A stretch of DNA of 64,000 bases from Mycobacterium sp. GA-0227b (GTDB lineage: Bacteria; Actinomycetota; Actinomycetes; Mycobacteriales; Mycobacteriaceae), in assembly GCF_001499855.1 (NCBI RefSeq), contig NZ_LQIK01000012.1, positions 124,001 through 188,000 of the forward strand, read 5' to 3'. The notes under the pieces were generated by a model, which was not told the origin of the DNA, searched no databases, and worked only from the letters and a program-made list of their open reading frames with translations. Positions 16,804 through 24,768 of this stretch are shown here, one piece after another; positions within the stretch are counted from its first letter, which is position 1, and the number at the start of each line of letters is the position of its first letter. Made by a program: the position numbers and the translations under genes.

Positions 16804-18411
16804 TCAGGTCTCCTGGAGACCGCCGTCGGACAACCGCAGTCGGCGTCGCACCCCGATGTCGGCGAGGAATCGCTCGTCGTGGCTGACGACGATGAACGCG
16901 CCCCGGTACGCGTTCAGCGCCGACTGGAGTTGCGCGACGCTGACCAGGTCGAGGTTGTTGGTCGGCTCATCGAGCAGCAGCAGTTGTGGCGCCGGTTCGG
17001 CGTAGAGCACGCAGGCCAGCGTCGCGCGCAGTCGCTCGCCGCCGGACAGCGCACTCACCGGCAGGTGGATCCGATCACCCTGAAACAGGAACTGCGCGAG
17101 CAGGTGCATCCGACGGGTGTGCGAGAGGCTCGGCGCATACGCGGCCAGACTCTCGGCGACCGTGGCGCGCGGATCCAGCAGGTCGAGCCGCTGGGACAGG
17201 TATGCCGTCCGGCCGTCGGCCCGCTGCACCGTGCCGTCGTCGGGTTTCAGGTCGCCACTGAGCAGGCGTAGCAGCGTCGACTTGCCCGTCCCGTTGCGCC
17301 CGGTCAGCGCGATCCGTTCGGGACCGCGGACCGACAGGTCGACGTCCGCGAGCAGCACCCGCCTGCCGGCGCGGGCACGTAGCCCGTTGGCGCTGAGCAC
17401 AACACGCCCCGCGGGCACGTCGGTGTCGGGCAGATCGAGGACCAGGGCGTCGTCGTCACGCACCGCGCGCTCGGCGTCCTCGAGCCGAGATCTGGCATCG
17501 CCGACCCGCGCGGCGTTGACCGCGTCGATGCGGCCGGCCGACTCCTGTGCCCGCCGCTTGCGTGCTCCGGCAACGATTTTCGGCAGGCCGGCGTCCTTGA
17601 CCTTGCGCGCTGCGGTTCCGGCTCGCCGGGCCGCCCGCTCCCGGGCCTGCTGCAGTTCGCGCTTCTCGCGTTTGAGGTGTTGTTCGGCGCTGCGCACGTT
17701 GCTCTCGGCGACGCGTTGCTGTTCGCTCACCGACTCGGTGTACATCGTGAAATTTCCGCCGTAGAAGTTGATTTCACCCCGATGTAGTTCGGCGATGCGG
17801 TCCATTCGGTCAAGCAGTATCCGGTCATGGCTGACCAACAGCAGGCAGCCGCTGAAGGCGTCGAGCGCGTCGTAGAGCCGTTCTCTAGCGTCGACGTCGA
17901 GGTTGTTCGTCGGCTCATCGAGCAGCAACACGTCGGGCCGGCTGAGCAGCCGGCCGGCGAGCCCGATCGCGACGGCCTCGCCACCGGACAACGTGCCGAG
18001 CCGCCGGTCGAGCGAAACATGGTCGAGCCCGAGCCGATCCAGCTGCGCCCGCGCGCGTTCCTCGACATCCCAGTCGTCGCCGATCGCGGTGAACAGGTCG
18101 GCGTCGGTGCGTCCGTCGGCCAGCGCGTTCAACGCCTCGACGACGGAGGCGATGTCGAGCACCTCGGCGACGGTCCGCTGGCCGTCGTACGGCAGCGACT
18201 GGGGCAGGTAGCCCAGGGTGCCGTCGACCGTGACGGCGCCGGCTTTGGGAGTGAGCTCACCGGCGATGAGCTTGAGCAGCGCGCTCTTGCCCGCGCCGTT
18301 CGGGGCGACCAGGCCTGTGCGGCCCTCGCCGACGGTGAAGGACAGCTCGTCGAACAGCGGCGTGTCGTCGGGCCATGCGAAAGACAGGTTGGAACAGACG
18401 ATGGAAGGCAT
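16804..18411 (-). CDS. ABC-F family ATPase, possible ribosome-protection type
   Basis: 535 aa, two ABC domains in one chain and no membrane segments. Seen: Walker A GLVAPNGAGKS near 33-43 and GRNGTGKST in the second half; LSGGE and LSGGERLRA signatures; two LLLDEPTNNLD Walker B motifs; and a basic linker (LKREKRELQQARERAARR) between the domains, where ABC-F proteins contact the ribosomal P-site. Some actinobacterial members protect against macrolides, lincosamides or pleuromutilins; others tune translation. ATG 18411 (MPSIVCSNLSF) matches family starts; an upstream TTG is rejected. Lies 114 bp after dapE with a hairpin in the leader. Confidence 0.88.
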   Translation of the reverse strand: MPSIVCSNLSFAWPDDTPLFDELSFTVGEGRTGLVAPNGAGKSALLKLIAGELTPKAGAVTVDGTLGYLPQSLPYDGQRTVAEVLDIASVVEALNALADGRTDADLFTAIGDDWDVEERARAQLDRLGLDHVSLDRRLGTLSGGEAVAIGLAGRLLSRPDVLLLDEPTNNLDVDARERLYDALDAFSGCLLLVSHDRILLDRMDRIAELHRGEINFYGGNFTMYTESVSEQQRVAESNVRSAEQHLKREKRELQQARERAARRAGTAARKVKDAGLPKIVAGARKRRAQESAGRIDAVNAARVGDARSRLEDAERAVRDDDALVLDLPDTDVPAGRVVLSANGLRARAGRRVLLADVDLSVRGPERIALTGRNGTGKSTLLRLLSGDLKPDDGTVQRADGRTAYLSQRLDLLDPRATVAESLAAYAPSLSHTRRMHLLAQFLFQGDRIHLPVSALSGGERLRATLACVLYAEPAPQLLLLDEPTNNLDLVSVAQLQSALNAYRGAFIVVSHDERFLADIGVRRRLRLSDGGLQET

Positions 18412-18467
18412 GTGAGAGATCTCTTCGTTGAGCGCACGGGATCGCACGAACAATTGGGACGGCTCGA

Positions 18468-18484
18468 GCCGGGAGAGTCCCGGC
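18468..18484 (-). promoter_or_regulatory. Hairpin in the leader of the ABC-F gene
   Basis: Perfect 7-bp inverted repeat GCCGGGA-GAG-TCCCGGC, between the dapE stop and the ABC-F start. It could end dapE transcription or act in attenuation of the ABC-F gene; no U-run follows, so neither is certain. Confidence 0.4.
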
Positions 18485-18524
18485 AGACGTCGTCAACTCA
18501 CATGTCTTCAGGGTAGGTGTGCGG

Positions 18525-19589
18525 TCAAGCGGTTAAGTACCGGCGCAACATGTCCGTCGCCGCGGTGATCTTCTCGACCTCGACACGTTCGTCGGCGCGG
18601 TGCGCGAGGTTGGGGTCGCCGGGCCCGTAGTTGACCGCCGGGATACCGAGCGCGGCGAACCGCGACACGTCGGTCCACCCGTACTTGGCGCGCACCTGTC
18701 CTCCGGCGGCGGCCACCAGCGCCGCGGCGGCGGGCTTGGTCAACCCGGGCAGCGCGCCGGCCGCCGAGTCGGTCAGCTCGATCTGCACGTCGAGCCCGCC
18801 GAGCACCTCGTGTACGTGTTGCAGCGCGTCGACGACGTTGCGGTTCGGAGCGAACCGGAAGTTGACCGTGACGGACGCGGCATCGGGGATCACATTGCCG
18901 GCGATGCCGCCGTCGATGCGCACCGCCGACAGCCCTTCGCGGTAGGTGCAGCCGTCGATCTCGATGCTGCGGGCCTGATATGACGCGAGCCGGTCCAGAA
19001 CAGCACCGAGTTTGTGGATCGCGTTGTCCCCCAACCAGGATCGCGCGGAGTGCGCGCGGGTGCCCGTCGCGCTGACCACAACGCGCAGCGTCCCCTGGCA
19101 ACCGGCCTCGATGTAGCCGCCCGACGGCTCGCCGAGGATCGCGACGTCGGCCTGCAACCATTCGGGCAGTTCGCGCTCGATGCGCCCCAGGCCGTTGGCG
19201 GACGCCTCGATCTCCTCGCAGTCATACATCACCAGCGTGATGTCGTGCTTCGGTGCCGTGACGGTGGCGGCCAGATGCAGGAACACCGCGTCGCCGGACT
19301 TCATGTCCGAGGTACCGCAGCCGTGCAGTTCGCCGTCGACGAGGCGACTCGGCAGGTTGTCGGCGGCGGGCACCGTGTCGAGGTGGCCGGCGAGTAACAC
19401 CCGCGACGGCAAGCCCAGGTTGGTGCGGGCCAGTACGGCGTCGGCGTTGCGGACGACCTCGAGGGAGGTCTGCTCGCGCAGCGCGGCTTCGACCTCGTCG
19501 GCGATGCGCTTCTCGTGGCGAGATTCGCTGGGGATGTCCACCAGCGCGGCGGTCAATGCGACCGGGTCACCGTGCAGGTCGAGGCTCAC
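18525..19589 (-). CDS. dapE: Succinyl-diaminopimelate desuccinylase
   Basis: 354 aa M20-family zinc amidohydrolase. Cleaves N-succinyl-LL-2,6-diaminopimelate in the lysine/peptidoglycan pathway. Seen: AGHLDTVP with H69 and catalytic D71, bridging D95 in [11 protein letters not shown], the E125-E126 pair (CEEIE), a later Glu in LGEPSGG, and a C-terminal ligand His in [11 protein letters not shown] start at 19589, placed by a TAACGT -10 box 7 bases upstream. Divergent from dapD, the enzyme making the succinylated precursor two steps earlier (dapC acts between, at about 29 kb). Confidence 0.96.
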   Translation of the reverse strand: MSLDLHGDPVALTAALVDIPSESRHEKRIADEVEAALREQTSLEVVRNADAVLARTNLGLPSRVLLAGHLDTVPAADNLPSRLVDGELHGCGTSDMKSGDAVFLHLAATVTAPKHDITLVMYDCEEIEASANGLGRIERELPEWLQADVAILGEPSGGYIEAGCQGTLRVVVSATGTRAHSARSWLGDNAIHKLGAVLDRLASYQARSIEIDGCTYREGLSAVRIDGGIAGNVIPDAASVTVNFRFAPNRNVVDALQHVHEVLGGLDVQIELTDSAAGALPGLTKPAAAALVAAAGGQVRAKYGWTDVSRFAALGIPAVNYGPGDPNLAHRADERVEVEKITAATDMLRRYLTA

Positions 19590-19596
19590 GGGCTCG

Positions 19597-19606
19597 ACGT
19601 TAGTCT
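19597..19606. promoter_or_regulatory. Overlapping divergent -10 boxes of dapE and dapD
   Basis: TAACGT (minus, 19602-19597) is 7 bases before the dapE GTG; TAGTCT (plus, 19601-19606) is 7 bases before the dapD GTG. The two boxes share the base pairs 19601-19602. Both genes look leaderless and only 24 bp separate the start codons. Confidence 0.6.
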
Positions 19607-19613
19607 TACCCGT

Positions 19614-20558
19614 GTGACTTCTGCTGCAGGTATCGGGCTGGCGACCATCGCCGCCGACGGATCGGTCCTCGACACATGGTTCCCAGCACCCGAACTCGGC
19701 GCCGACGGCCCGTCGGGCACGACTCGGCTCTCGGTCGCCGAGGTCCCGCCCGAGCTCGCCGAGCTGACAGGTCCGGATGAGGACCGCGGGGTCGACGTCG
19801 TCGTGGTTCGCACCGTCGTCGGGTCGCTGGACGACAAGGCCACCGACGCCTACGACGCCTATCTACGGCTGCATCTGCTGTCGCACCGGCTGGTCGCGCC
19901 GCACGGCCTGAACGCCGACGGTTTCTTCGGTGTGCTGACCAACGTGGTGTGGACCAACCACGGTCCCTGCGCGGTCGACGGCTTCGAGACCGTGCGGGCA
20001 CGTCTGCGCAAGCGCGGTCCAGTGACCGTCTACGGCGTCGACAAGTTCCCGCGGATGGTCGACTACGTGTTGCCGGCCGGGGTGCGGGTGGCCGACGCCG
20101 ACCGGGTGCGGCTCGGGGCCCACCTCGCGGCAGGCACGACCGTCATGCACGAGGGGTTCGTCAACTTCAACGCCGGCACGCTGGGCAGCTCGATGGTCGA
20201 GGGGCGGATCTCGGCGGGCGTCGTCGTCGGAGACGGGTCCGACGTCGGCGGCGGCGCGTCGATCATGGGCACCCTGTCGGGCGGCGGCACCGAGGTGATC
20301 TCCGTCGGCGAGCGCTGCCTGCTCGGGGCCAATGCGGGACTTGGCATTTCGCTCGGTGACGACTGTGTGGTCGAGGCCGGTCTCTACGTCACGGCGGGCA
20401 CCAAGGTGCTGACCGCCGACGGTCAGACGGTCAAGGCGCGAGAGTTGTCGGGGGCCAACAACCTGTTGTTCCGGCGTAATTCGCTGTCGGGTGCCGTCGA
20501 GGTGGTCAAGCGCGACGGCACCGGTATCACGCTGAACGAAGCCCTACACCAGAACTGA
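19614..20558 (+). CDS. dapD: Tetrahydrodipicolinate N-succinyltransferase
   Basis: 314 aa, actinobacterial type. Adds succinyl from succinyl-CoA to tetrahydrodipicolinate in DAP/lysine synthesis; trimeric left-handed beta-helix enzyme. Seen: N-terminal domain, a [25 protein letters not shown] entry into the helix, then hexapeptide-like turns ([36 protein letters not shown]). GTG 19614 matches orthologue starts and the leaderless promoter; a longer open frame from 19515 runs through dapE and is rejected. A hairpin repeat follows the stop. Confidence 0.96.
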   Translation: MTSAAGIGLATIAADGSVLDTWFPAPELGADGPSGTTRLSVAEVPPELAELTGPDEDRGVDVVVVRTVVGSLDDKATDAYDAYLRLHLLSHRLVAPHGLNADGFFGVLTNVVWTNHGPCAVDGFETVRARLRKRGPVTVYGVDKFPRMVDYVLPAGVRVADADRVRLGAHLAAGTTVMHEGFVNFNAGTLGSSMVEGRISAGVVVGDGSDVGGGASIMGTLSGGGTEVISVGERCLLGANAGLGISLGDDCVVEAGLYVTAGTKVLTADGQTVKARELSGANNLLFRRNSLSGAVEVVKRDGTGITLNEALHQN

Positions 20559-20576
20559 CCCCCTCTTTTCTTCTGC

Positions 20577-20637
20577 GCGAGCGACCGCGTCTGCACGGCG
20601 ACACGCCGGCTGGGGCGTGCATTGAGCGGTCGCTCGC
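20577..20637. terminator. Convergent-gene hairpin, repeat family A copy 1
   Basis: Perfect 12-bp arms GCGAGCGACCGC (20577-20588) and GCGGTCGCTCGC (20626-20637), with an inner TGCACG/CGTGCA pair and the shared core ACGGCGACACGCCG. Lies between convergent dapD and the M15 peptidase gene. Related copies at 31487 and 43502. Confidence 0.6.
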
Positions 20638-20675
20638 GGGCAACGAGGGCCGCCCCCGCGCAGCTGGGGACGTAC

Positions 20676-21242
20676 TCAACCCGCCGCCGCGTTCGGTTTC
20701 AGCGGCGGACAGCGTCCGTCGACGGCGGCCAGCTCGAAGTGCCATATCTCGTTCGCATAGATCTGACAGAGCCCGAACTCGCGTCCGTTGGCGATCAGCC
20801 ACCTGTCGGCCTCGACCGGCGCTATGTCCACGGCTTCGCCGGTGACGTGCTTCGACTTCTCCGGTGAGGCCACGAATTCCCGTGCCGCCTCGATACTTCC
20901 GTAGCGTTCGACACCGTCGGCGAAGAGCCGCTCCTGGAATCCCTTCGATCGCCAACCCGAGTTGACGCGGATGTCGACGCCCTCAGCTCGGGCCTGACGA
21001 GCCGCCTCCTGGACCGCCTCGAGCAGCTCGGGGTCCAGCCAGCCGACGATCGGGTCGTCGGTGTCAAACGGGCTCAGCGTCGTGCCCTCGGGCAGCCAAC
21101 CGCCGACGGTGTCCTGCGCGGCCGGTCCGATGCTCAGCGTCTCCTGCCCGAGGGCGGGTCTCGGAGCCGGCGCCGGTTCGGACGTTCCGCACGCGACGAT
21201 TGCGCACGCCGAAGCGAGCGCGAGCGTGGACAGGACGCACAT
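20676..21242 (-). CDS. M15-family D-Ala-D-Ala carboxypeptidase-like lipoprotein
   Basis: 188 aa. A signal peptide ends in lipobox IVAC with lipidated C18, followed by a Pro-rich linker. The catalytic domain shows the M15 zinc motifs: SKHVTGEAVDI (H132, D139) and EIWHFE (H168, catalytic E170). VanY-like enzymes trim the terminal D-Ala of peptidoglycan stem peptides outside the membrane. Follows the VOC and fadD36 genes on the same strand with a 32-bp gap. Specificity unproven. Confidence 0.82.
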   Translation of the reverse strand: MCVLSTLALASACAIVACGTSEPAPAPRPALGQETLSIGPAAQDTVGGWLPEGTTLSPFDTDDPIVGWLDPELLEAVQEAARQARAEGVDIRVNSGWRSKGFQERLFADGVERYGSIEAAREFVASPEKSKHVTGEAVDIAPVEADRWLIANGREFGLCQIYANEIWHFELAAVDGRCPPLKPNAAAG

Positions 21243-21274
21243 CCCCAGCTGCCGCGTGGGCCCACGCGCAATAG

Positions 21275-21625
21275 TCAGGAGGTGGCGGCGAGGATGCAGA
21301 ATTCGTTTCCCTCCGGATCGGCCAGCACGACCCAGCTCGCGTCGCCCTGACCGATGTCGACGCGCCGAGCACCGAGGCCGAGGACGCGCTCGACCTCGGC
21401 CCGCTGATCGTCGGGGCGAAAGTCGAAGTGAATCCGGTTCTTGACGACTTTGTCATCGGGTACCGCCAGAAACAACCAGTTCGGCCCGGCCCCGGGCGGC
21501 GCGTGCAACACCACGTCGCCGTCGTCGTCGACCTCGTGGGCCCAGCCCAGCACCTGCGACCACCACCGCCCCAGCGCGGAGGCGTCGTGCGAGTCGATGC
21601 AGATCTCGTCGAACTTGAGCGTCAT
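21275..21625 (-). CDS. VOC/glyoxalase-like protein
   Basis: 116 aa, one glyoxalase-like (Glyoxalase_6 type) domain. Seen: beta-strand start LKFDEICIDSHD, the mid-protein HFDFRPDDQ segment, and the C-terminal DPEGNEFCIL metal-side motif typical of vicinal oxygen chelate folds. ATG 21625 overlaps the fadD36 stop by 4 bp, implying coupling. No substrate can be assigned; resistance and dioxygenase functions occur in the superfamily. Confidence 0.8.
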   Translation of the reverse strand: MTLKFDEICIDSHDASALGRWWSQVLGWAHEVDDDGDVVLHAPPGAGPNWLFLAVPDDKVVKNRIHFDFRPDDQRAEVERVLGLGARRVDIGQGDASWVVLADPEGNEFCILAATS

Positions 21626-23022
21626 CGTGCCAGCTCCTTCTTGAGCACCTTGCCCATGGCGTTGCGCGGCAGCTCCTTCACCAGCCGCACCTCGCGCGGG
21701 CGCTTGTGCGCCGAAAGCTCCTGCGCCACATAGTCGATGAGCGCCTCCGCGCTAGCGTCACCCACGACGAACGCGACGATGCGCTGCCCCAGGTCGTCGT
21801 CGGAAACACCGACGACGGCCGCCTCCCGCACGCCGGGGTGTCCGAGCAGCGCGGTCTCGATCTCCCCCGCGCCGACGCGGAACCCGCCCGTCTTGATCAG
21901 GTCGACGGACTCGCGGCCGACGATGCGGTGCATCCCGTCGGCTCCCACGACCGCGGCGTCGCCGGTGCGGTACCAGCCGTCGGCATCGACCGCCTCCGCG
22001 GTGGCGTCGGGGCGGTTGAGGTAACCGTCGAACAGCGTGTCACCGCGAACATCCAGTCGCCCAATGGTTTCCCCGTCGTGTGGAACGGCGGCGCCGTCCT
22101 CGTCGACCAACCGGGTCTCGACACCGGTCAGCGGCAGGCCCACCCAACCGGGCCTGCGCTCACCGTCGGCCCTGGTGCTGATCGTGATCAGCGACTCGGT
22201 CGAGCCATAGCGTTCGACCGGCCGGTGCCCGGTCAACCGAACCACGTTGTCGAACACCGGCACCGGCAGCGGCGCGCTGCCCGAAACCAGCAGCCGCGCC
22301 GACCGCAGCGCCGTCGCCGACTCGCGGTCGTCGGCCACCCTCGACCACACGGTCGGCACGCCGAAGTACAACGAGCCGCCGGCCGCCGCATACGCCTGTG
22401 GGGTCGGTTTCCCGGTGTGCACGAACCGGTTTCCGATGCGCAGCGAGCCGAGCAGCCCCAGCACCAACCCGTGTACGTGGTACAGCGGCAGGCCGTGCAC
22501 CAAGGTGTCATCGGGCGTCCATTGCCACGCTTCGGCGAGCGCGTCGATATCGGCGGCGATCGCGCGGCGGCTCAGCACGACGCCCTTGGGCGGGCCGGTC
22601 GTGCCCGAGGTGTAGATGATCAACGCCGCCGAGTCGGCGGGCGGTTCGGCGTAGCGGTGCCAGGAACGGGCGTGCAGCCGTACCGGCACGTGTTGCAGCC
22701 CGTCGGTCTCGGCCGGCTTGTCCCCCAGCCACGCCTGCGCGCCGGAGTCGGTCAGGATGTGCCTGCGTTCGGCGGCACCGACGTCGGCGGGCACCGGCAC
22801 GACGGGCACCCCGGCGATCAGGCAACCGGTCACCGCAAGCACGGTCGACACGGTGGGAGTGGCCAGCACCGCGACCCGGCGCGCGCCCGCCACCCGCTCG
22901 GCGACCGACGTGGCGGCACCGACCAGATCGCTGCGACTCAGCACCGCCCCGTCGACACGGACCGCGTCCCCGATGTCGGCGCCGCCCGCCACCGCGGCGG
23001 GGTTGAGCGAAGCCAGGAGCAT
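21622..23022 (-). CDS. fadD36: Malonyl/methylmalonyl-CoA synthetase-like acyl-CoA ligase FadD36
   Basis: 466 aa ANL-superfamily ligase. Seen: YTSGTTGPPKG at 137-147, LVHGLPLYHVHGL (the MatB-type active-site segment), LLVSGSAPLP, YGSTES, and GRESVDLIKTGGFRVGAGEIE hinge. Residue pattern follows Streptomyces MatB closely, so malonate or methylmalonate is a likelier substrate than a long fatty acid, despite the fadD name. ATG 23022 is 8 bases after a TAACCT -10 box and matches Rv1193; earlier in-frame codons are rejected. Divergent from the NUDIX gene. Could supply methylmalonyl-CoA for branched lipids (inference). Confidence 0.85.
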   Translation of the reverse strand: MLLASLNPAAVAGGADIGDAVRVDGAVLSRSDLVGAATSVAERVAGARRVAVLATPTVSTVLAVTGCLIAGVPVVPVPADVGAAERRHILTDSGAQAWLGDKPAETDGLQHVPVRLHARSWHRYAEPPADSAALIIYTSGTTGPPKGVVLSRRAIAADIDALAEAWQWTPDDTLVHGLPLYHVHGLVLGLLGSLRIGNRFVHTGKPTPQAYAAAGGSLYFGVPTVWSRVADDRESATALRSARLLVSGSAPLPVPVFDNVVRLTGHRPVERYGSTESLITISTRADGERRPGWVGLPLTGVETRLVDEDGAAVPHDGETIGRLDVRGDTLFDGYLNRPDATAEAVDADGWYRTGDAAVVGADGMHRIVGRESVDLIKTGGFRVGAGEIETALLGHPGVREAAVVGVSDDDLGQRIVAFVVGDASAEALIDYVAQELSAHKRPREVRLVKELPRNAMGKVLKKELAR

Positions 23023-23030
23023 AACCAGCG

Positions 23031-23058
23031 AGGTTACCCACATCGGCTCGGCGATACT
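23031..23058. promoter_or_regulatory. Divergent leaderless promoters of fadD36 and the NUDIX gene
   Basis: Minus-strand TAACCT at 23036-23031 is 8 bases from the fadD36 ATG; plus-strand GATACT at 23053-23058 is 7 bases from the NUDIX GTG at 23066. Start codons are 43 bp apart. Confidence 0.45.
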
Positions 23059-23065
23059 GGGTCGC

Positions 23066-23602
23066 GTGACTCACATCGAGCGGCTGGCGACGCGCGAGGT
23101 CTACCGGAACAACTGGATGACGCTGCGTGAGGACGACATCCGCAGGCCCGACGGCAGCAGCGGGATCTACGCGGTCGTCGACAAGCCGACGTATGCGTTG
23201 GTGATCGCGCGGGACGGTGACCGATTTCGGCTCGTCGAGCAGTTCCGTTATCCGCTGGGCTTGCGGCGCTGGGAGTTCCCGCAGGGCACCGCGCCCGAGC
23301 GGCGGCATCTCGAGCCGGCCGACCTGGCAGCGCGCGAACTACGCGAGGAGACCGGGCTGCGGGCGTCGCACCTGAGGGTCCTGGGCCGGCTCGACGTGGC
23401 GCCCGGGATGAGCAGCCAGCGCGGCTGGGTGTTCCTCGCGACGGACATCACCGAGGGCGATCACGACCGCGAGCATGAGGAACAGGACATGCACAGCGAA
23501 TGGTTCAGCCGTGCCGAGGTGGAGCAAATGATGCGTGACGGGGTTATCACCGACGCGCAGTCGATCGCCGCGTGGGCGCTGCTGTTGCTCGCGGAGCGCT
23601 GA
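23066..23602 (+). CDS. NUDIX hydrolase, ADP-ribose pyrophosphatase-like
   Basis: 178 aa. Nudix box AARELREETGL near residues 90-100 (core REXXEE), with the family layout of ADP-sugar hydrolases: YALVIARDGDRFRLVEQFRYPLG upstream and a WEFPQGTAPE segment leading into the box. GTG 23066 is supported by the GATACT box. Hydrolyses nucleoside-diphosphate-linked compounds; exact substrate unknown. The longer open frame upstream is antisense to fadD36 and rejected. Confidence 0.85.
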   Translation: MTHIERLATREVYRNNWMTLREDDIRRPDGSSGIYAVVDKPTYALVIARDGDRFRLVEQFRYPLGLRRWEFPQGTAPERRHLEPADLAARELREETGLRASHLRVLGRLDVAPGMSSQRGWVFLATDITEGDHDREHEEQDMHSEWFSRAEVEQMMRDGVITDAQSIAAWALLLLAER

Positions 23603-23687
23603 CTCACCCGTGCCGGCGCGATGAGTTTCGAACCGTACGGCGGTCTATCTCGTTGTAACCAGTAGGACGAACGAAAGGGGTGACACG

Positions 23688-23801
23688 ATGACCGCGCTGT
23701 ACGGGATGATGGCGATGATGCCCCTGTTGTTCGGCGGGGCCGGCTACGTGCTCGTGGCGTCCGCGGGCTGCGACGAGACTCGGAAGCGCCCGCCCCGGTG
23801 A
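23688..23801 (+). CDS. 37-aa single-span membrane peptide, coupled to the next gene
   Basis: Starts ATG 23688 after GAAAGGGG. Sequence begins MTALYGMMAMMPLLFGGAGY: one Met-rich hydrophobic helix (about residues 4-27), then a charged tail DETRKRPPR, a type of small membrane protein. Its TGA overlaps the GTG of the following SnoaL-like gene by 4 bp (GTGA), which supports real translation. Function unknown. Confidence 0.5.
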   Translation: MTALYGMMAMMPLLFGGAGYVLVASAGCDETRKRPPR

Positions 23802-24196
23802 GTGACGAAGAGGCCATCCGCGAGTTGATCGTCCGGTGGGCCGCGGCGGTGCACGGCGGTGACTTGGATTCCGTTGTGGCCGACCATGACGCGGACATCG
23901 TGATGTTCGACGTGCCACCGCCGCACCGCGGCGTCCGCGGCATCGACGAGTACCGGGACTGTTGGCCACCGTTCTTCGAATGGCAGCGACAGGGCGCGGT
24001 GTTCGAGATCGTCGAACTCGACCTCACCGTGGGCGCCGACGTCGCGTTCGCGTGGGCACTGCTGCGCTGCGGCAAGCCCGCCGAGCTGGCGGCCGACCCC
24101 GAGAACCGGCTGCGGCTGACCATCGGATTGCGCAAACGCGACGGCCGCTGGGTCGTCACCCACGAGCACCACTCGTTCGCCGATACGAATCCGTGA
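23798..24196 (+). CDS. SnoaL/NTF2-like protein
   Basis: 132 aa, single NTF2-like alpha+beta barrel. Seen: helix RELIVRWAAAVHGGDLDSVVADHDADIVM pattern at the start and VTHEHHSFADT at the end, standard for the SnoaL-like family of small-molecule-binding or cyclase-type proteins. GTG 23798 overlaps the stop of the 37-aa membrane peptide. Substrate unknown; the membrane peptide may be a partner. Confidence 0.75.
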   Translation: MSDEEAIRELIVRWAAAVHGGDLDSVVADHDADIVMFDVPPPHRGVRGIDEYRDCWPPFFEWQRQGAVFEIVELDLTVGADVAFAWALLRCGKPAELAADPENRLRLTIGLRKRDGRWVVTHEHHSFADTNP

Positions 24197-24251
24197 TGGT
24201 CTCGTAGCCGTCGGCAAACCGTGTCGTAGAGCTTTCCGGCGGCTGGTCGAT

Positions 24252-24257
24252 TACCGT
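24252..24257 (+). promoter_or_regulatory. -10 box of the secreted-protein gene
   Basis: TACCGT, 7 bases before the ATG at 24265; consistent with a leaderless start. Confidence 0.45.
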
Positions 24258-24264
24258 TTCGGCC

Positions 24265-24768
24265 ATGTCTGCCCGCCGTCTGACCAGCGCGGTCTTTGGC
24301 GTGACTTGTGCTGCGGCCGCGAGCTTTTCGGTGCTGCCGCTGGCCGTCGCAGCGAACCCGGCATGGAATGGACGCTACGAGATCGTCACCTACGCGTCCG
24401 ACAAGATGGGCAGCAGTATCGCGGCCGCTCAGGCCGAACCCGACTTCGCCGCGCAGTACGACCTGGTGACCGACTGCTCGACGGGGCTGTGCGTGGCCAC
24501 CGTCGTGGAGGGACCTGCGCCGAGTAACCCAACCATCCCCCAACCGGTTCGCTACACCTGGGACGGGTCAAGGTGGCAGTACGCATACAACTGGCAGTGG
24601 GAATGCTTCCGCGGCGACGGCGTGCCCAGCGAGTACGCGCCGGCACGATCGAAGGTGTTCTACGCGCCCGACATCGACGGATCACTGTTCGGGACGTGGC
24701 GCACCGAGATTCTGGCCGGAGCGTGCCGCGGCACCGTCGTGATGCCGGTCGCCGCCCGCCCCGTCTAG
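24265..24768 (+). CDS. Secreted protein, function unknown
   Basis: 167 aa. Cleavable signal peptide (MSARRLTSAVFGV..., cleavage after AVAANP-region alanines near residue 30). The mature domain has four cysteines (TDCSTGLC, ECFRGD, GACRG), consistent with two disulfides, and several Trp/Tyr residues. No lipobox. Its TAG stop shares the CTAG tetranucleotide with the stop of the convergent pruB gene (4-bp overlap). I recognise no family; similar exported proteins occur in mycobacteria without a known role. Confidence 0.7.
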   Translation: MSARRLTSAVFGVTCAAAASFSVLPLAVAANPAWNGRYEIVTYASDKMGSSIAAAQAEPDFAAQYDLVTDCSTGLCVATVVEGPAPSNPTIPQPVRYTWDGSRWQYAYNWQWECFRGDGVPSEYAPARSKVFYAPDIDGSLFGTWRTEILAGACRGTVVMPVAARPV

